DNA of 57,512 bases from an uncultured Fibrobacter sp. (lineage in GTDB: Bacteria; Fibrobacterota; Fibrobacteria; Fibrobacterales; Fibrobacteraceae), in NCBI GenBank assembly GCA_946405515.1, contig CAMJHM010000008.1, positions 1 through 57,512 of the forward strand. The letters are read 5' to 3'. Shown here one piece after another: positions 8,995-17,815 of the stretch; the first letter of the stretch is position 1; the number at the start of each line of letters is the position of its first letter. The notes under the pieces were generated by a model. That model had not been told where the DNA came from, searched no databases, and saw only the letters and a program-made list of their open reading frames with translations. The position numbers and the translations under genes are program-made.

Positions 8995-11271
8995 TTATCG
9001 TCCGCGGCGGCGCGAACTGAATTGCACGGGGGAGAAATTTTTGTTCTCGCCACTGTTGCCGCCGTTACTGCCGCCGCGTTTTTCGTTGCGGTTGTTGAAG
9101 TCGCGGGCGTTGTTGCTGCGATTCTTGTTAAAATCGCGGCTGTCGCGGTTGGCATGGAATTCGCGGCGCCCTTCCTCACGACGGTCGCGATTGAATTCGC
9201 GGCGCCCTTCCTCGCGGTTGAATTCCCGGCGTTCGTTGCGGTTGTCCTCGCGGCGCTGGTTGTTGCCGGATGCCTCGCCGAACTGCGCGGCGCGACGTTC
9301 CCTGCGGGCGGAGTTTTCCCAACGGCCCTTCTCGCCAGATTTCTTCGGTACGATAGTGACGGAGCGCTGTTCGCGTTTCTGCTGTTCGCGCTCGCGGTAG
9401 TCGGCGTTTTCTTCGCGTTCTTTGCTCGGGAAGAATTCCTTGCCTTCGGCCTTGGCGCTGCGGCTTAAAAGCAGTCGTCCAATCTTGCCGAGTTTTAAAC
9501 GTTCAAGCGTCGCGCGGATTTGCGGACGGTTCTCCGGAATGTACCAGAAGAAGAACTGCCGCTGGCTTTTCTTTTGCTCTGGCGTCTTTGCCACGTAAAG
9601 CGGCTTTCCGTCGGGTGTGAGTTCGCTGTAGAACATCTCGGTCGCAATTGTCATTGGCGTGGGCGTAAAGTCCTGCACCTGCTCCAGCTGGAACCCGAGC
9701 TGCTTTGTCTCGAGGGCGAGTTCCGCCATGTCGGCCTCGGTACACCCGGGGTGGCTGCTGATGAAGTAGGGGATGATCTGCTGGCGCTTGCCGATGCGCT
9801 TGCATTCGTCGTCGAAGAATTCCTTGAACTTGTGGAACAGAGTGAAGCTCGGCTTGCGCATGAGTTTCAAGACTTCGTCGCTTGTGTGTTCCGGTGCGAC
9901 TTTCAGGCGGCCGCTCACGTGGTAGTCGATGAGTTCGCGGGCGTATTCCTCGTGATCCTTGCGCAGTTCTTCATCATCCGTCTCCTGCAACAGCATGTCG
10001 TAACGCACGCCACTGCCAATGAACAGGTGCTTTACCTTCGGGTGGTTACGCACTTCGCGGTAGAGTTCCAGGATTTCCTTGTGGTGTGTGTCCATGTTGT
10101 CGCAAACCTTGGGCGTGAGGCAACTAGGACGTGCGCATTTTTGGCAACGGCTCGGGTCGCGACCGCGCATGTTGTACATGTTGGCGCTCGGTCCGCCCAA
10201 GTCGGTGATGGTGCCGGCAAAACCGTCCATCTTGGTAATCAAATCGACTTCGCGCAAAATGCTTTCGCGGCTACGGCTCGCGATGAACTTGCCCTGGTGC
10301 GCGTTGATGGCGCAGAAACTGCAACCGCCGAAACATCCGCGGTGCGTGTTAATGCTGAACTTGATCATGTCGAATGCAGGCACGTTTCCGCGCTTCTTGT
10401 AACGCGGGTGTGGCTCGCGGGCGTAGGGGTATTCAAAACTTTCGTCGAGTTCGCCGTATTCGAGCGGCGGGTACGCGGGGTTGATCACGACCGTCTGTTC
10501 TGCAACGTCTTGCAATATGCGGCGCTGGAACCACTTGTTGCATTCGATGTCCACCTTGCGGCAGTTTTCCATCTGTGTGCGTTTGCTTGCTGTGCATTCC
10601 TCGTAGCTCGCAAGTCGCAAGTCTTCCCACTGGTTGCTTTTGGGAATGTTCCCCTTGGGCACAAGATAGGCTGTTTGCGGGATGGAATGCAGGCTAGAGA
10701 ACGGCACTCCCTTCTTTAATAACCTGACCATCTCTTTCAAGGGCTTTTCGCCCATGCCGTAGACGAGGAGGTCCGCCTGCGTATCGAACAGGATGCTCGG
10801 CTTTAATTTGTCGCTCCAGTAGTCATAATGCGTCACGCGGCGCAGGCTCGATTCCAGCCCGCCAATCATCAGCGGCACATCGGGGTAGAGCTTCTTTAAA
10901 ATCTTTGCGTAGGTGTACGTCGCATAATCGGGACGGAACCCGGCCTTGTTCCCGGGAGTGAACGCGTCGTCGCTGCGGAGGCGCTTGGCGGCGGTGTAAT
11001 GGTTCACCATGCTGTCCATGCCGCTTGAAATCGCGAAGAACAGTCGGGGCTTGCCGAGTTTCTTGAAATCGCGCAGGTCGTCGCGCCAGTTGGGCTGCGG
11101 CAGAATCGCGACCCGCAAACCTTCATGCTCAAAGAGCCTGCCCACTACGGCATGCCCGAAACACGGGTGGTCTACGTAGGCATCGGCGCTCACGATAATT
11201 ACGTCCACATAGTCCCAGCCGAGTTCGTCCAGGTCTTCTTTGCAGATGGGTAAAAATCGTGGGTCGTACAT
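8995..11271 (-). CDS. YgiQ-family radical SAM protein (UPF0313)
   Basis: This 758-residue protein starts at the ATG at 11271 (MYDPRFLP); the longer frame to 11322 adds a non-conserved 17-residue leader. The radical SAM cluster CFGGCSFC lies around residue 325. The N-terminal B12-binding-like segment (DYVDVIIVSADAYVDHPCFG) and the IGGLESSLRR block are typical of the YgiQ family, whose substrate is unknown. The last ~130 residues are a highly basic low-complexity tail rich in Arg, Asn and Gly, with repeated EFNR and GRREF words ending in SSRRRGR. This tail resembles RNA-binding RG-rich extensions. The gene is convergent with the GLUG protein gene, 12 bases apart. Confidence 0.85.
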   Translation of the reverse strand: MYDPRFLPICKEDLDELGWDYVDVIIVSADAYVDHPCFGHAVVGRLFEHEGLRVAILPQPNWRDDLRDFKKLGKPRLFFAISSGMDSMVNHYTAAKRLRSDDAFTPGNKAGFRPDYATYTYAKILKKLYPDVPLMIGGLESSLRRVTHYDYWSDKLKPSILFDTQADLLVYGMGEKPLKEMVRLLKKGVPFSSLHSIPQTAYLVPKGNIPKSNQWEDLRLASYEECTASKRTQMENCRKVDIECNKWFQRRILQDVAEQTVVINPAYPPLEYGELDESFEYPYAREPHPRYKKRGNVPAFDMIKFSINTHRGCFGGCSFCAINAHQGKFIASRSRESILREVDLITKMDGFAGTITDLGGPSANMYNMRGRDPSRCQKCARPSCLTPKVCDNMDTHHKEILELYREVRNHPKVKHLFIGSGVRYDMLLQETDDEELRKDHEEYARELIDYHVSGRLKVAPEHTSDEVLKLMRKPSFTLFHKFKEFFDDECKRIGKRQQIIPYFISSHPGCTEADMAELALETKQLGFQLEQVQDFTPTPMTIATEMFYSELTPDGKPLYVAKTPEQKKSQRQFFFWYIPENRPQIRATLERLKLGKIGRLLLSRSAKAEGKEFFPSKEREENADYREREQQKREQRSVTIVPKKSGEKGRWENSARRERRAAQFGEASGNNQRREDNRNERREFNREEGRREFNRDRREEGRREFHANRDSRDFNKNRSNNARDFNNRNEKRGGSNGGNSGENKNFSPVQFSSRRRGR

Positions 11272-11307
11272 AAAGGAGAAGATAGAAATTTTAAGAAGCC
11301 TTTCTAG

Positions 11308-11340
11308 CAAAAAGAGAGGCAATCTTGTGATTGCCTCTCT
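11308..11340 (-). terminator. Rho-independent terminator of the subtilase gene
   Basis: A perfect 12-bp stem (11313-11324 with 11329-11340, loop TTGT) is followed on the minus strand by a run of T. It lies 25 bases beyond the stop of the minus-strand subtilase gene and upstream of the ygiQ-like start. Confidence 0.85.
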
Positions 11341-11365
11341 TGGAATTGAGAAATTTCGCTCAAAA

Positions 11366-13264
11366 TTACTGTTCGTACAGATTATAGCCGAGCATCACGC
11401 GACCACCATCATTTCTGTGACGGATGATGGTGATGTTCAAATTGTTGTTGTTTTCGGCTTTAAACTCCACAAATTCAAAGGGGTTGTTCATTGTGGTGGA
11501 ATAAGCTTCGTTGGAGGCTCCGTTTTGCGTGACCATCAAGTCGATGTCTTGGGGGATTGCTCCAAGTTCCCTGGTGCGATCTCCATCGGAAAGCCAAGAT
11601 ATCGCGATTCGGTATGTCTTGCCTTTGGTGATGTTCTCCTCGTTAAAGGTGATGACTTCCTTTTGGACACTTCTTCTCTTGTAAGAGATATACTTCGTCT
11701 CAAAAAAGTCGGTGTTGTTGCCAAGCCAATATCTGGAACGGTTGCGCTTGATCATTGCAGCATAGCTTGGCATGCCTTTGCCAATGAGCTTGTTGTGGTT
11801 GTTGTCGATATCGTTTTGCTGGTGATCTGTTTCAGTGAGTTTTTTGGTACTGGCGGTAATCAACAGTGCCCTTACGACTTCGGGGTGCCATTTATAGAAG
11901 GGTTTCTGTTGTAACAGATCGGCGACCATGGCTGCGGTGAATGGAGTCGCTGCGCTTGTGGCTTGGAAAATCGGGGCGTAGGAATATTCCTTGTTGTTGT
12001 AGTGATAGGTATAGACAGGATCTGTGTTGAAGAATAGGTTTGAATAGTTGGCGATTTCAGGCTTGTCGTAGCTGATGTCGTCTGGATTGCTACTGTAACT
12101 TGTTTGGGCGTTTACGGGCATTTTGGGGTTTTCGATCGATGTCCTGTAATCAAGGGTTTCTCCATGATTGTGGCGTATTACGGCTCCAACTGTAATGACG
12201 TTCAAACCTTGACCCGTTTCACTAATTTCGTTCCCTGTTGCCGCTCCGTAATGTTGTGAACCTGTTTCTTGACCTCCATTTCCTGCACTTGCAAACTCGA
12301 TGACGCGGGTGTTGTACACATAGTTGTCAACTTCCTGAGAAATATCGCCATAATAGTGGTTTGCATTTTGTCCGTAGGAATGGCTGCCGATGTATATAGG
12401 ACTTGGGCTGAATAAATCGGGTCTTGTGGGGTAAACGGAGGTCGAGGGATTTAGGCATGCCCTGTTAATGGCGTAAACAGTTGCATTTGGTGCCAAATAA
12501 TTGAGAATTCTGGTAACTTTGCTGGCGTGATTAATATTGTCTATTTTTGATTGAGCTCCTGTTTCTGTAGGGCATATATTTATGGGCACGTATGAAAGGC
12601 CTTGGGTATTGGGTAGAGCCGTCTCGGCCATGTAAATTCCAATTCCATTTCCCTTGAAATTCTTGGAATGGGCTTCGGAAGAAAGATCGTTTTTGTTGAG
12701 AAGCGTGTTTACGTTAAAGAGTGTGTCAATGGCAATAACGTGGTGCGCGTAGTTTTGAACGTCCTTATAGGTCTTTTCTTGGCCGTAGTGTTCGTATTGT
12801 GAGGTCGAGAAATAGTAGTTATAGAAAGGGGTGTTTGTATTTAAGTTACTGCCTGATTGATAATGAATCATGTTGGCAATGTTGTTGTCCATTAGTTGTG
12901 CCCACTGGACGTACGTGGCGGAGTCCATTTGTATATCGTGAAACCAATATTTTTGGACATATGAATTGTTGATTTTGTAGTTCTCGTAACGTCCTGTTAT
13001 TGCCGCAATCTCGGGCTCATAATTACTTGTCCTGGCAAGCGATGCCCGGCTCTTTGAGGGCGCAATATAGGCAGTCGGTGTTTTTGCGACCTTAGAGTTG
13101 TGTCGGCCGAGAATATCTGTTGAAGCATTGATCTTTTGCATGTGTGAACTGGAAATGCCAATGGATTTCTGTTCAGCAGTGCTAGACTGTTTGACTAAGG
13201 ATTCCTCGGCGCTGGCCGATGCGGCTAGCAAACCGCTTAAAAATATGATGAGATTTCTTTTCAT
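11366..13264 (-). CDS. Secreted S8 subtilisin-like protease with Glu in the Asp position
   Basis: This 632-residue protein has a signal peptide (residues 1-19, cut after ASA). The subtilase elements are His246 (NHASKVTRIL), oxyanion Asn329 (ASAGNGG), the DKPEIANYS strand and nucleophile Ser437 (ATSAATPFTAAM). The usual catalytic Asp block (VAVxDTG) aligns with GIGIYMAETALP, placing Glu214 there. A beta-sandwich with an IDLMVTQNG-type motif ends the protein (about 545-632). It probably cleaves proteins outside the cell or in the periplasm. AGGAG lies about 10 bases before the start. No T9SS-like tail is evident. Activity with Glu instead of Asp is uncertain. Confidence 0.75.
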   Translation of the reverse strand: MKRNLIIFLSGLLAASASAEESLVKQSSTAEQKSIGISSSHMQKINASTDILGRHNSKVAKTPTAYIAPSKSRASLARTSNYEPEIAAITGRYENYKINNSYVQKYWFHDIQMDSATYVQWAQLMDNNIANMIHYQSGSNLNTNTPFYNYYFSTSQYEHYGQEKTYKDVQNYAHHVIAIDTLFNVNTLLNKNDLSSEAHSKNFKGNGIGIYMAETALPNTQGLSYVPINICPTETGAQSKIDNINHASKVTRILNYLAPNATVYAINRACLNPSTSVYPTRPDLFSPSPIYIGSHSYGQNANHYYGDISQEVDNYVYNTRVIEFASAGNGGQETGSQHYGAATGNEISETGQGLNVITVGAVIRHNHGETLDYRTSIENPKMPVNAQTSYSSNPDDISYDKPEIANYSNLFFNTDPVYTYHYNNKEYSYAPIFQATSAATPFTAAMVADLLQQKPFYKWHPEVVRALLITASTKKLTETDHQQNDIDNNHNKLIGKGMPSYAAMIKRNRSRYWLGNNTDFFETKYISYKRRSVQKEVITFNEENITKGKTYRIAISWLSDGDRTRELGAIPQDIDLMVTQNGASNEAYSTTMNNPFEFVEFKAENNNNLNITIIRHRNDGGRVMLGYNLYEQ

Positions 13265-13556
13265 ATAGGTTAAACTCCTTTATGTTGTATATATTAAAAT
13301 AAGGTAAGCTCTAAAAATAAGTTGTTATATTTTTGATATAAAGTTGCTTGATTTTGCGATTTTATTTGTAACGCTCGTGATGGAATGCCCTCCCCTTTTT
13401 TCTTGATGGGGAAAAGGTGTGTTGATGGAATGTTTGATTTCCTTTACATTGAAAGCCTCTGTAAACTTGTGAGAGTGCCTAAAAAAGCGCTGTTTCTGTA
13501 ATATTGGATTAGACCCCCGTATTTTTTTTGTATTTTCCTTTGCAATTGGGGGTTTT
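13265..13556. other. Divergent intergenic region, subtilase and SagB-like gene
   Basis: This 292-base AT-rich region lies between divergent starts. CCCCC at about 13512 and GGGGG at about 13547 flank the last 35 bases before the SagB-like start and could pair; the GGGGG doubles as that gene's ribosome-binding site. I see no ORF or RNA gene. Confidence 0.35.
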
Positions 13557-14195
13557 ATGAAACTGAGATTATTGCCTATTGTGGCTCTAATGTTGCCTTT
13601 GATGGCGTTGTCTGCGGAAGTAGGCGATGTGGTCAAGTTCGACGCTCCACCGCAGAAGGTGGGCAGAGATGTAATGCAGGCTTTTGCAAATCGCAAGTCC
13701 GGTACCAGCTTTAGTGGTCGTCCGGTTCCGGTGAAAGACCTGGGGAATATCCTTTGGGCTGCCAACGGGATTAACCGGCCCGAGTCGGGGATGCGTACGG
13801 CTCCGTCTGCATTGAACAAGCAAGATATCGACATCTACATTTTCGACCAGAAGAACGTTTACAAGTACGATCCCAAGCCGCATGCGATGAACCTTGTGGT
13901 GAAGGGCGACCATCGTTCGCTGTTTACCGAACGCATGAAGACTCCGGTGATTATCTTGCTGGTGAGTGACGTGTCCAAGTTTGACGGTGGCGGCTACGGG
14001 ACCGAAGATGATTTCCGACGCATGGGCGCCTTTGATGCGGGGATTGTCTCGCAGAATATTTCGATATATTGTTCGGCTCTGGGTATTGCGACGCGAGTTC
14101 GTGCTAGCATGGACGGTCCGGGAATCCAAAAACTGCTGGGCTTGAGTGCAAAGCAAATCCCGATGCTGAACCACGCCGTCGGGTATAACAAGTAA
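13557..14195 (+). CDS. Exported SagB-type nitroreductase-family protein
   Basis: This 212-residue protein has a signal peptide (residues 1-20, MKLRLLPIVALMLPLMALSA). The body matches the SagB/ThcOx nitroreductase fold: an RKSGTSFSGRPV motif near residue 43 where FMN phosphate contacts lie, SALNKQDIDIYIF in the middle, and FRRMGAFDAGIVSQNI near 160. Family members are FMN-dependent oxidoreductases; those in RiPP clusters oxidise azolines. No RiPP genes are nearby, so this one is more likely a periplasmic FMN oxidoreductase of unknown substrate. TGGGGG before the ATG is a good ribosome-binding site. Confidence 0.75.
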   Translation: MKLRLLPIVALMLPLMALSAEVGDVVKFDAPPQKVGRDVMQAFANRKSGTSFSGRPVPVKDLGNILWAANGINRPESGMRTAPSALNKQDIDIYIFDQKNVYKYDPKPHAMNLVVKGDHRSLFTERMKTPVIILLVSDVSKFDGGGYGTEDDFRRMGAFDAGIVSQNISIYCSALGIATRVRASMDGPGIQKLLGLSAKQIPMLNHAVGYNK

Positions 14196-14241
14196 ATCCT
14201 TTATTCCTGAATCGGTGGACAGGTGTTTTGTCCTGCCCGCC

Positions 14242-14276
14242 TCTATATGAAACGGTGTGTTTCATATAGATTTTAA
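14242..14276 (+). terminator. AT-rich perfect inverted repeat, terminator or operator
   Basis: TCTATATGAAAC (14242-14253) and its exact complement GTTTCATATAGA (14259-14270) flank a 5-base loop and are followed by TTTTAATTT. It could terminate the SagB-like transcript. The GTTTCAT word recurs in the palindrome TTTCATGAAA at 14333-14342, just before the TIGR02147 gene, so an operator role is also possible. Confidence 0.5.
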
Positions 14277-14369
14277 TTTGCTTAATTTTTGAAGAAAAAA
14301 GCCTATTTTTGTGCAAAAAATAGCATTATTTGTTTCATGAAATAGATAAATTATGGGAAAGGGCTGACG

Positions 14370-15200
14370 ATGAATCCGATTACTGAATATCAAGATTACC
14401 GGCGATATATGCGGGAATTCTACGAGGAACGCAAGAGGGTTTCCGATTTCTCGTGGCGCGAGTTCACGAAACTTGCGGGATTCTCGTCGTCCGGTTACTT
14501 GAAACTTGTCTGTGACGGAAAAACTCGATTGAGTCGTATCGGTGCGGCGAGGGTGGCCGGAGCCATGAATTTGTCCGGCTACCAGGCGGACTACTTTTGC
14601 ATGATGGTTGATTTTTGCGAAGCGCAGGACGACGTGGCGCGACTCCGTATTTTTGAGAAGATGTGCTTTTTGGCGAAAGAGAACAAAGTGCATGTTGTGG
14701 GAGCGGAGGCGGTTGAGTATTTCGGTTCGTGGGTAAATTTGGTTGTGCGCGAACTGGCTCCGATTATGCCGGGAGCGAAGCCTTCTGAAATCGCAAAGAA
14801 CTGCATACCCGAGGCGACTGCGGGCGAGGTGCGCAATTCCTTGGAACGGATGCTTAGGCTTGGGCTTTTGGAAAGGGATTGCTACGGGAATTATAGGCAG
14901 ACGGATCGTTGGATTTCAAATGGCGGTGTGCCTGTCCCCATGTCGTTACAGGCGATGCAAAAGCAGTTTGCTCTCTTGGCGGCCGATGCGCTGGATACGA
15001 TTCCGAAGGAGGAACGCAATGTTTCGGGACTTACCTTCGGTGCAGACGAAAAGACTTATTTGCTGCTCATGGACGAAGCCAATAAGTTCCGGCGGCATGT
15101 GATGGATATTGTTTCGAAGGTCAAAAAATACGATAGGGTTTATCGGTTGAATTTGCAACTATTTCCGCTGAGTCGGAAGGGGGATGCTGAAAATGAATAA
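14370..15200 (+). CDS. TIGR02147-family regulator-like protein (first copy)
   Basis: This 276-residue protein is recognised as TIGR02147 by its start (ITEYQDYRRYMREFYEERKR), the helix-turn-helix-like segment SWREFTKLAGFSSSGYLKLV (about residues 28-47) and the conserved tail (NVSGLTFGADEKTYLLLMDEANKFRR, QLFPLSRKGD). This family is greatly expanded in Fibrobacter. The role is presumed DNA-binding regulation but unproven. Its 3' end overlaps the next gene, a lipoprotein, so the pair is translationally linked. The second TIGR02147 gene in this window (25356) also overlaps a lipoprotein gene. Confidence 0.85.
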   Translation: MNPITEYQDYRRYMREFYEERKRVSDFSWREFTKLAGFSSSGYLKLVCDGKTRLSRIGAARVAGAMNLSGYQADYFCMMVDFCEAQDDVARLRIFEKMCFLAKENKVHVVGAEAVEYFGSWVNLVVRELAPIMPGAKPSEIAKNCIPEATAGEVRNSLERMLRLGLLERDCYGNYRQTDRWISNGGVPVPMSLQAMQKQFALLAADALDTIPKEERNVSGLTFGADEKTYLLLMDEANKFRRHVMDIVSKVKKYDRVYRLNLQLFPLSRKGDAENE

Positions 15201-16248
15201 GGAAATATTCAAGAAAAATATTATGCTGGCTGTGATGGGCCTTCTTTTCTTGTCCGGTTGTGTCGGGTTTACCGAGGATTGGATTGGAACGAGCCATGAT
15301 AGTGCTCCAGGTTTGGACCCGCAGGAAATGATGGATACCCCCTATCAAAAAGCATGCTCGGCGCAGAGTGGTAAGATATTGACTAATGAAACTGACGATT
15401 CTCTTGTCTTTGTTTTTAATAACAATCACGAGTGTCCTCATGATGAGATTTTGGGCAAGTGGGATGAAAATTTCTCCTTTGCCGATACGGTGAGGGTTGC
15501 GTACAACCTTAACGGGGATACTTTGTCGCTGTCGTTCAATGAGGGTGCCGAAACGGGTGAAATCACGATCATGCTTGTCGCTGAGAGTGCGTTGAACGGT
15601 TGCCTATTAATAAATGGACAAGTTTGCGACAGCATGAAGACGGGTGCTGGCCGGCTAGATGGCGAATGGAGGTTCTTGCCGTGTGCATATATAAACGGGG
15701 AACTGAACTGTGAAAATAGCGGCCGTGATAGGTTTATTGGCTTTGACGTGGAACCATGGCGTGATGATGCGCATTTGGACTACCGAATTGAAAACTATTA
15801 TTTCGATGCTAATTTGGTGCAGTCGGGGGAAATGCAAGTCGATGTAAATAGCGATTCCATTTTCCTTGCGCTTGAAACCGTTGTGGACCAGAGTGATGAA
15901 AATATTCTTTTTGACAATGATGTGAGGGCTGCGTATAGCTTTAGAGGGGATACTTTGTTGCTGTCGTTCAATGTAGGGCTCAGAAATGGGAATAACATGA
16001 TGATGCTTGTCCCTAATAGCCAGATGAATGGTTGTATAGAAATGACTCCTGAAAGAAAACATATAGTGGATTGCGGATCCGACGTTGGCAAACTCATTCG
16101 GGAGTGGAAAATTTTGCCGTGTACTTACGTAAATGGTGAAATCTCTTGCGATAGTGACAATCATGAAAGATTCCTTGGTCTTAATGTGGATGCGAGGGAA
16201 GGACGTCTGATTGTGGGCTATCTAGTCAATGACAAAAAGGAACCTTAG
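15193..16248 (+). CDS. Lipoprotein with tandem duplicated domain
   Basis: This 351-residue protein starts at the ATG at 15193, about 10 bases after GGAAGGGGG; an ATG at 15184 is too close to that site. The lipobox LSGC lies near residue 21. The body is two copies of a ~110-residue unit. Each has a DTLxLSFNxG strand, a conserved NGC, an EW(R/K)(F/I)LPC(A/T)Y(I/V)NGE block and a closing RF(I/L)G motif. Paired cysteines in each unit suggest disulfides in the periplasm. The function is unknown. It is operonic with the upstream TIGR02147 gene (overlap) and the downstream outer-membrane barrel gene (3 bases). Confidence 0.7.
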   Translation: MNKEIFKKNIMLAVMGLLFLSGCVGFTEDWIGTSHDSAPGLDPQEMMDTPYQKACSAQSGKILTNETDDSLVFVFNNNHECPHDEILGKWDENFSFADTVRVAYNLNGDTLSLSFNEGAETGEITIMLVAESALNGCLLINGQVCDSMKTGAGRLDGEWRFLPCAYINGELNCENSGRDRFIGFDVEPWRDDAHLDYRIENYYFDANLVQSGEMQVDVNSDSIFLALETVVDQSDENILFDNDVRAAYSFRGDTLLLSFNVGLRNGNNMMMLVPNSQMNGCIEMTPERKHIVDCGSDVGKLIREWKILPCTYVNGEISCDSDNHERFLGLNVDAREGRLIVGYLVNDKKEP

Positions 16249-16251
16249 AGA

Positions 16252-17010
16252 ATGATAAAAGTGAAAATTAGATGGGGCATCTTGCTTATGGCGTGTTTGC
16301 TCGCGAGTCCCATTTTTGCGGAGAAGGCAGGAAATGCGTCGCTGAACTATGGTGTCCGCCTTGGGGCGGATATCTATTCCGTCATATCGGATGCGGAGCG
16401 AGAAATCTATCCCTCGCAAGGCGGGTTCGGAGGTGAACTTTCGTTTGATGTTATGTACAAGATAAGCCAGAAGTTGTACCTGCATCCTGCCGTGGGTGTG
16501 GAATATCGGGATTTTCGGGCATATGAAGAAGGTAATGTGTCGGCGGATTGTGACTGGGGTTGCGGCAGCGAAAGCTGGAAAGGCGATGACGTGAATTCGT
16601 TTGTTTATCTGGATATTCCCGTGATGGTGCAATGGCGCATTCCTCGCATCCTTTATCTCGAGGCGGGTGCGTTTGTGGATGTTTTGCTCCTGGCTCATGA
16701 GGAGGACGCCAGGCCGGAGAAATACCGCTCCTCAAGATGCTACGATGACAAACAATTTGGAGCGGGCGTTACCGCGGGCTTGGGACATGAATTCTCGTCG
16801 GGGCTCTTTGTGGATTTGCGCGTTTCGTTCCAGCTTACGGACCTAGTGGACGGGGATAGGCGCTGCCTCACGAATGTGCGCGAGGAATTCGAAATGAGGG
16901 AAGAAAACGGTGAATACCACACCAAGGTGGTCGACCGACACGAAGAGTACCTGGGCGGAGATTATTACAATCTGCTGAAATTGCAGGTTGGAGTCGGTTA
17001 CTGGTTCTAG
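16252..17010 (+). CDS. Predicted outer-membrane beta-barrel protein
   Basis: This 252-residue protein has a signal peptide (about 1-22, ending SPIFA). The remainder is amphipathic strands alternating with loops (SLNYGVRLGADIYS, KLYLHPAVGVEYRDF, LYLEAGAFVDVLLLA, LFVDLRVSFQLTDL). It ends in an aromatic residue (LQVGVGYWF), as expected for an outer-membrane barrel. It starts 3 bases after the lipoprotein stop, so the TIGR02147 protein, lipoprotein and barrel form one transcription unit. The function is unknown. The 3' end overlaps queH by 4 bases, convergent. Confidence 0.7.
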   Translation: MIKVKIRWGILLMACLLASPIFAEKAGNASLNYGVRLGADIYSVISDAEREIYPSQGGFGGELSFDVMYKISQKLYLHPAVGVEYRDFRAYEEGNVSADCDWGCGSESWKGDDVNSFVYLDIPVMVQWRIPRILYLEAGAFVDVLLLAHEEDARPEKYRSSRCYDDKQFGAGVTAGLGHEFSSGLFVDLRVSFQLTDLVDGDRRCLTNVREEFEMREENGEYHTKVVDRHEEYLGGDYYNLLKLQVGVGYWF

Positions 17011-17696
17011 GGGGCCGTATCTTCGTTCTTCTGGGTGTCACGGGCCTCGGCATCGCGCTTCGAGTACACGCAACCGCAGTAGTTCTGCCTGTATAGATTG
17101 TATTCTGCCGAAAGCTGTATGGAACGCTTGTAGCCGCCCTTCTTCTTGAAATCGCTGGGGAGTCGCTTGATTCCGTAGATATCGCATTGTTCTTGCGCCA
17201 CTTCGTTCAGTACCTGGGCGTTTTTCATGGGGCTGATGGTGAGCGTGGTGGTGAAGTATTCTGCGCCGAGTTCTTTTGCGAGCCTGGCCGATTCGGCGAG
17301 GCGAAGCTCGAAGCACTTGCGGCAGCGCTTGCCGCCTTCGGGCTCGTTTTCGAGGCCGCGCACGGCGTCGTAGAATTTCTTGGGGTCGTATTCGCCTTCG
17401 ATTAAGGTGACAGGGTGTTTTGTCTTGAATTCCGCGACGAAACGCTTGATTTCTGCGACGCGGTGCCGGTATTCCTCGTTGGGGGCGATGTTCGGGTTGT
17501 AATAGAAAAGCGTAATCTTGAAATACTGCGAAAGGTATTCGATGGTGTAGCTGCTGCATGGCGCGCAGCAGGCATGGAGCAGCAGGTGCGGCACCTCGCC
17601 GGTGCGCTCCAGTCGCCGAATGATGCGGTCCAGGTCCACCTGGAAATTATGTTTCGGCGCTACCGATTGAATGTCTTTTTTAGTATTCATATTCAT
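17007..17696 (-). CDS. queH: Epoxyqueuosine reductase QueH
   Basis: This 229-residue protein shows the QueH (DUF208) signatures: HACCAPCSSYTIEYL near residue 42, the FYYNPNIAPNEEYRHR block, a second cysteine pair CRKCFELRL, and the C-terminal YRQNYCGCVYS. QueH reduces epoxyqueuosine to queuosine in tRNA using these cysteines to bind metal or Fe-S centres. It replaces the unrelated QueG in many bacteria. The start is the first of two near-adjacent ATGs. It is a single gene, convergent with the outer-membrane barrel gene. Confidence 0.88.
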   Translation of the reverse strand: MNMNTKKDIQSVAPKHNFQVDLDRIIRRLERTGEVPHLLLHACCAPCSSYTIEYLSQYFKITLFYYNPNIAPNEEYRHRVAEIKRFVAEFKTKHPVTLIEGEYDPKKFYDAVRGLENEPEGGKRCRKCFELRLAESARLAKELGAEYFTTTLTISPMKNAQVLNEVAQEQCDIYGIKRLPSDFKKKGGYKRSIQLSAEYNLYRQNYCGCVYSKRDAEARDTQKNEDTAP

Positions 17697-17721
17697 TTTT
17701 CTCTTCTATTCTCCTAACCAC

Positions 17722-17815
17722 TAACTAAAGAGAGACTAGAGAATAGAGATTAGAGGCTAGTGAAAAGAATCTTCTCCCTAGCCTCTAGATCCTAGATTCT
17801 AATCCCTTTTAGTAC
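17722..17815. repeat. Intergenic CTAG-rich stem-loop element A
   Basis: Left-arm repeats of the type AGAGAATAGAGATTAG end in AGAGGCTAG. They face a right arm starting CTAGCCTCT and continuing CTAGATCCTAGATTCTAATCCC. The arms can pair around the short loop GTGAAAAGAATCTTCTCC. Element B near 20.7 kb has the same order of words, and CTAG occurs several times in under 100 bases. It sits between the starts and ends of two minus-strand genes. Confidence 0.6.

Noticed and set aside
8995..9480. Long plus-strand frames opposite the ygiQ-like 3' end
   Set aside because: They are mirror frames produced by the repetitive GC-rich tail codons; none has a start signal or recognisable protein.
13500..13556. 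CCCCC/GGGGG pair before the SagB-like gene as a riboswitch or thermosensor
   Set aside because: The arms are only five bases and the rest of the segment shows no conserved riboswitch pattern; a chance pairing of the ribosome-binding site is as likely.
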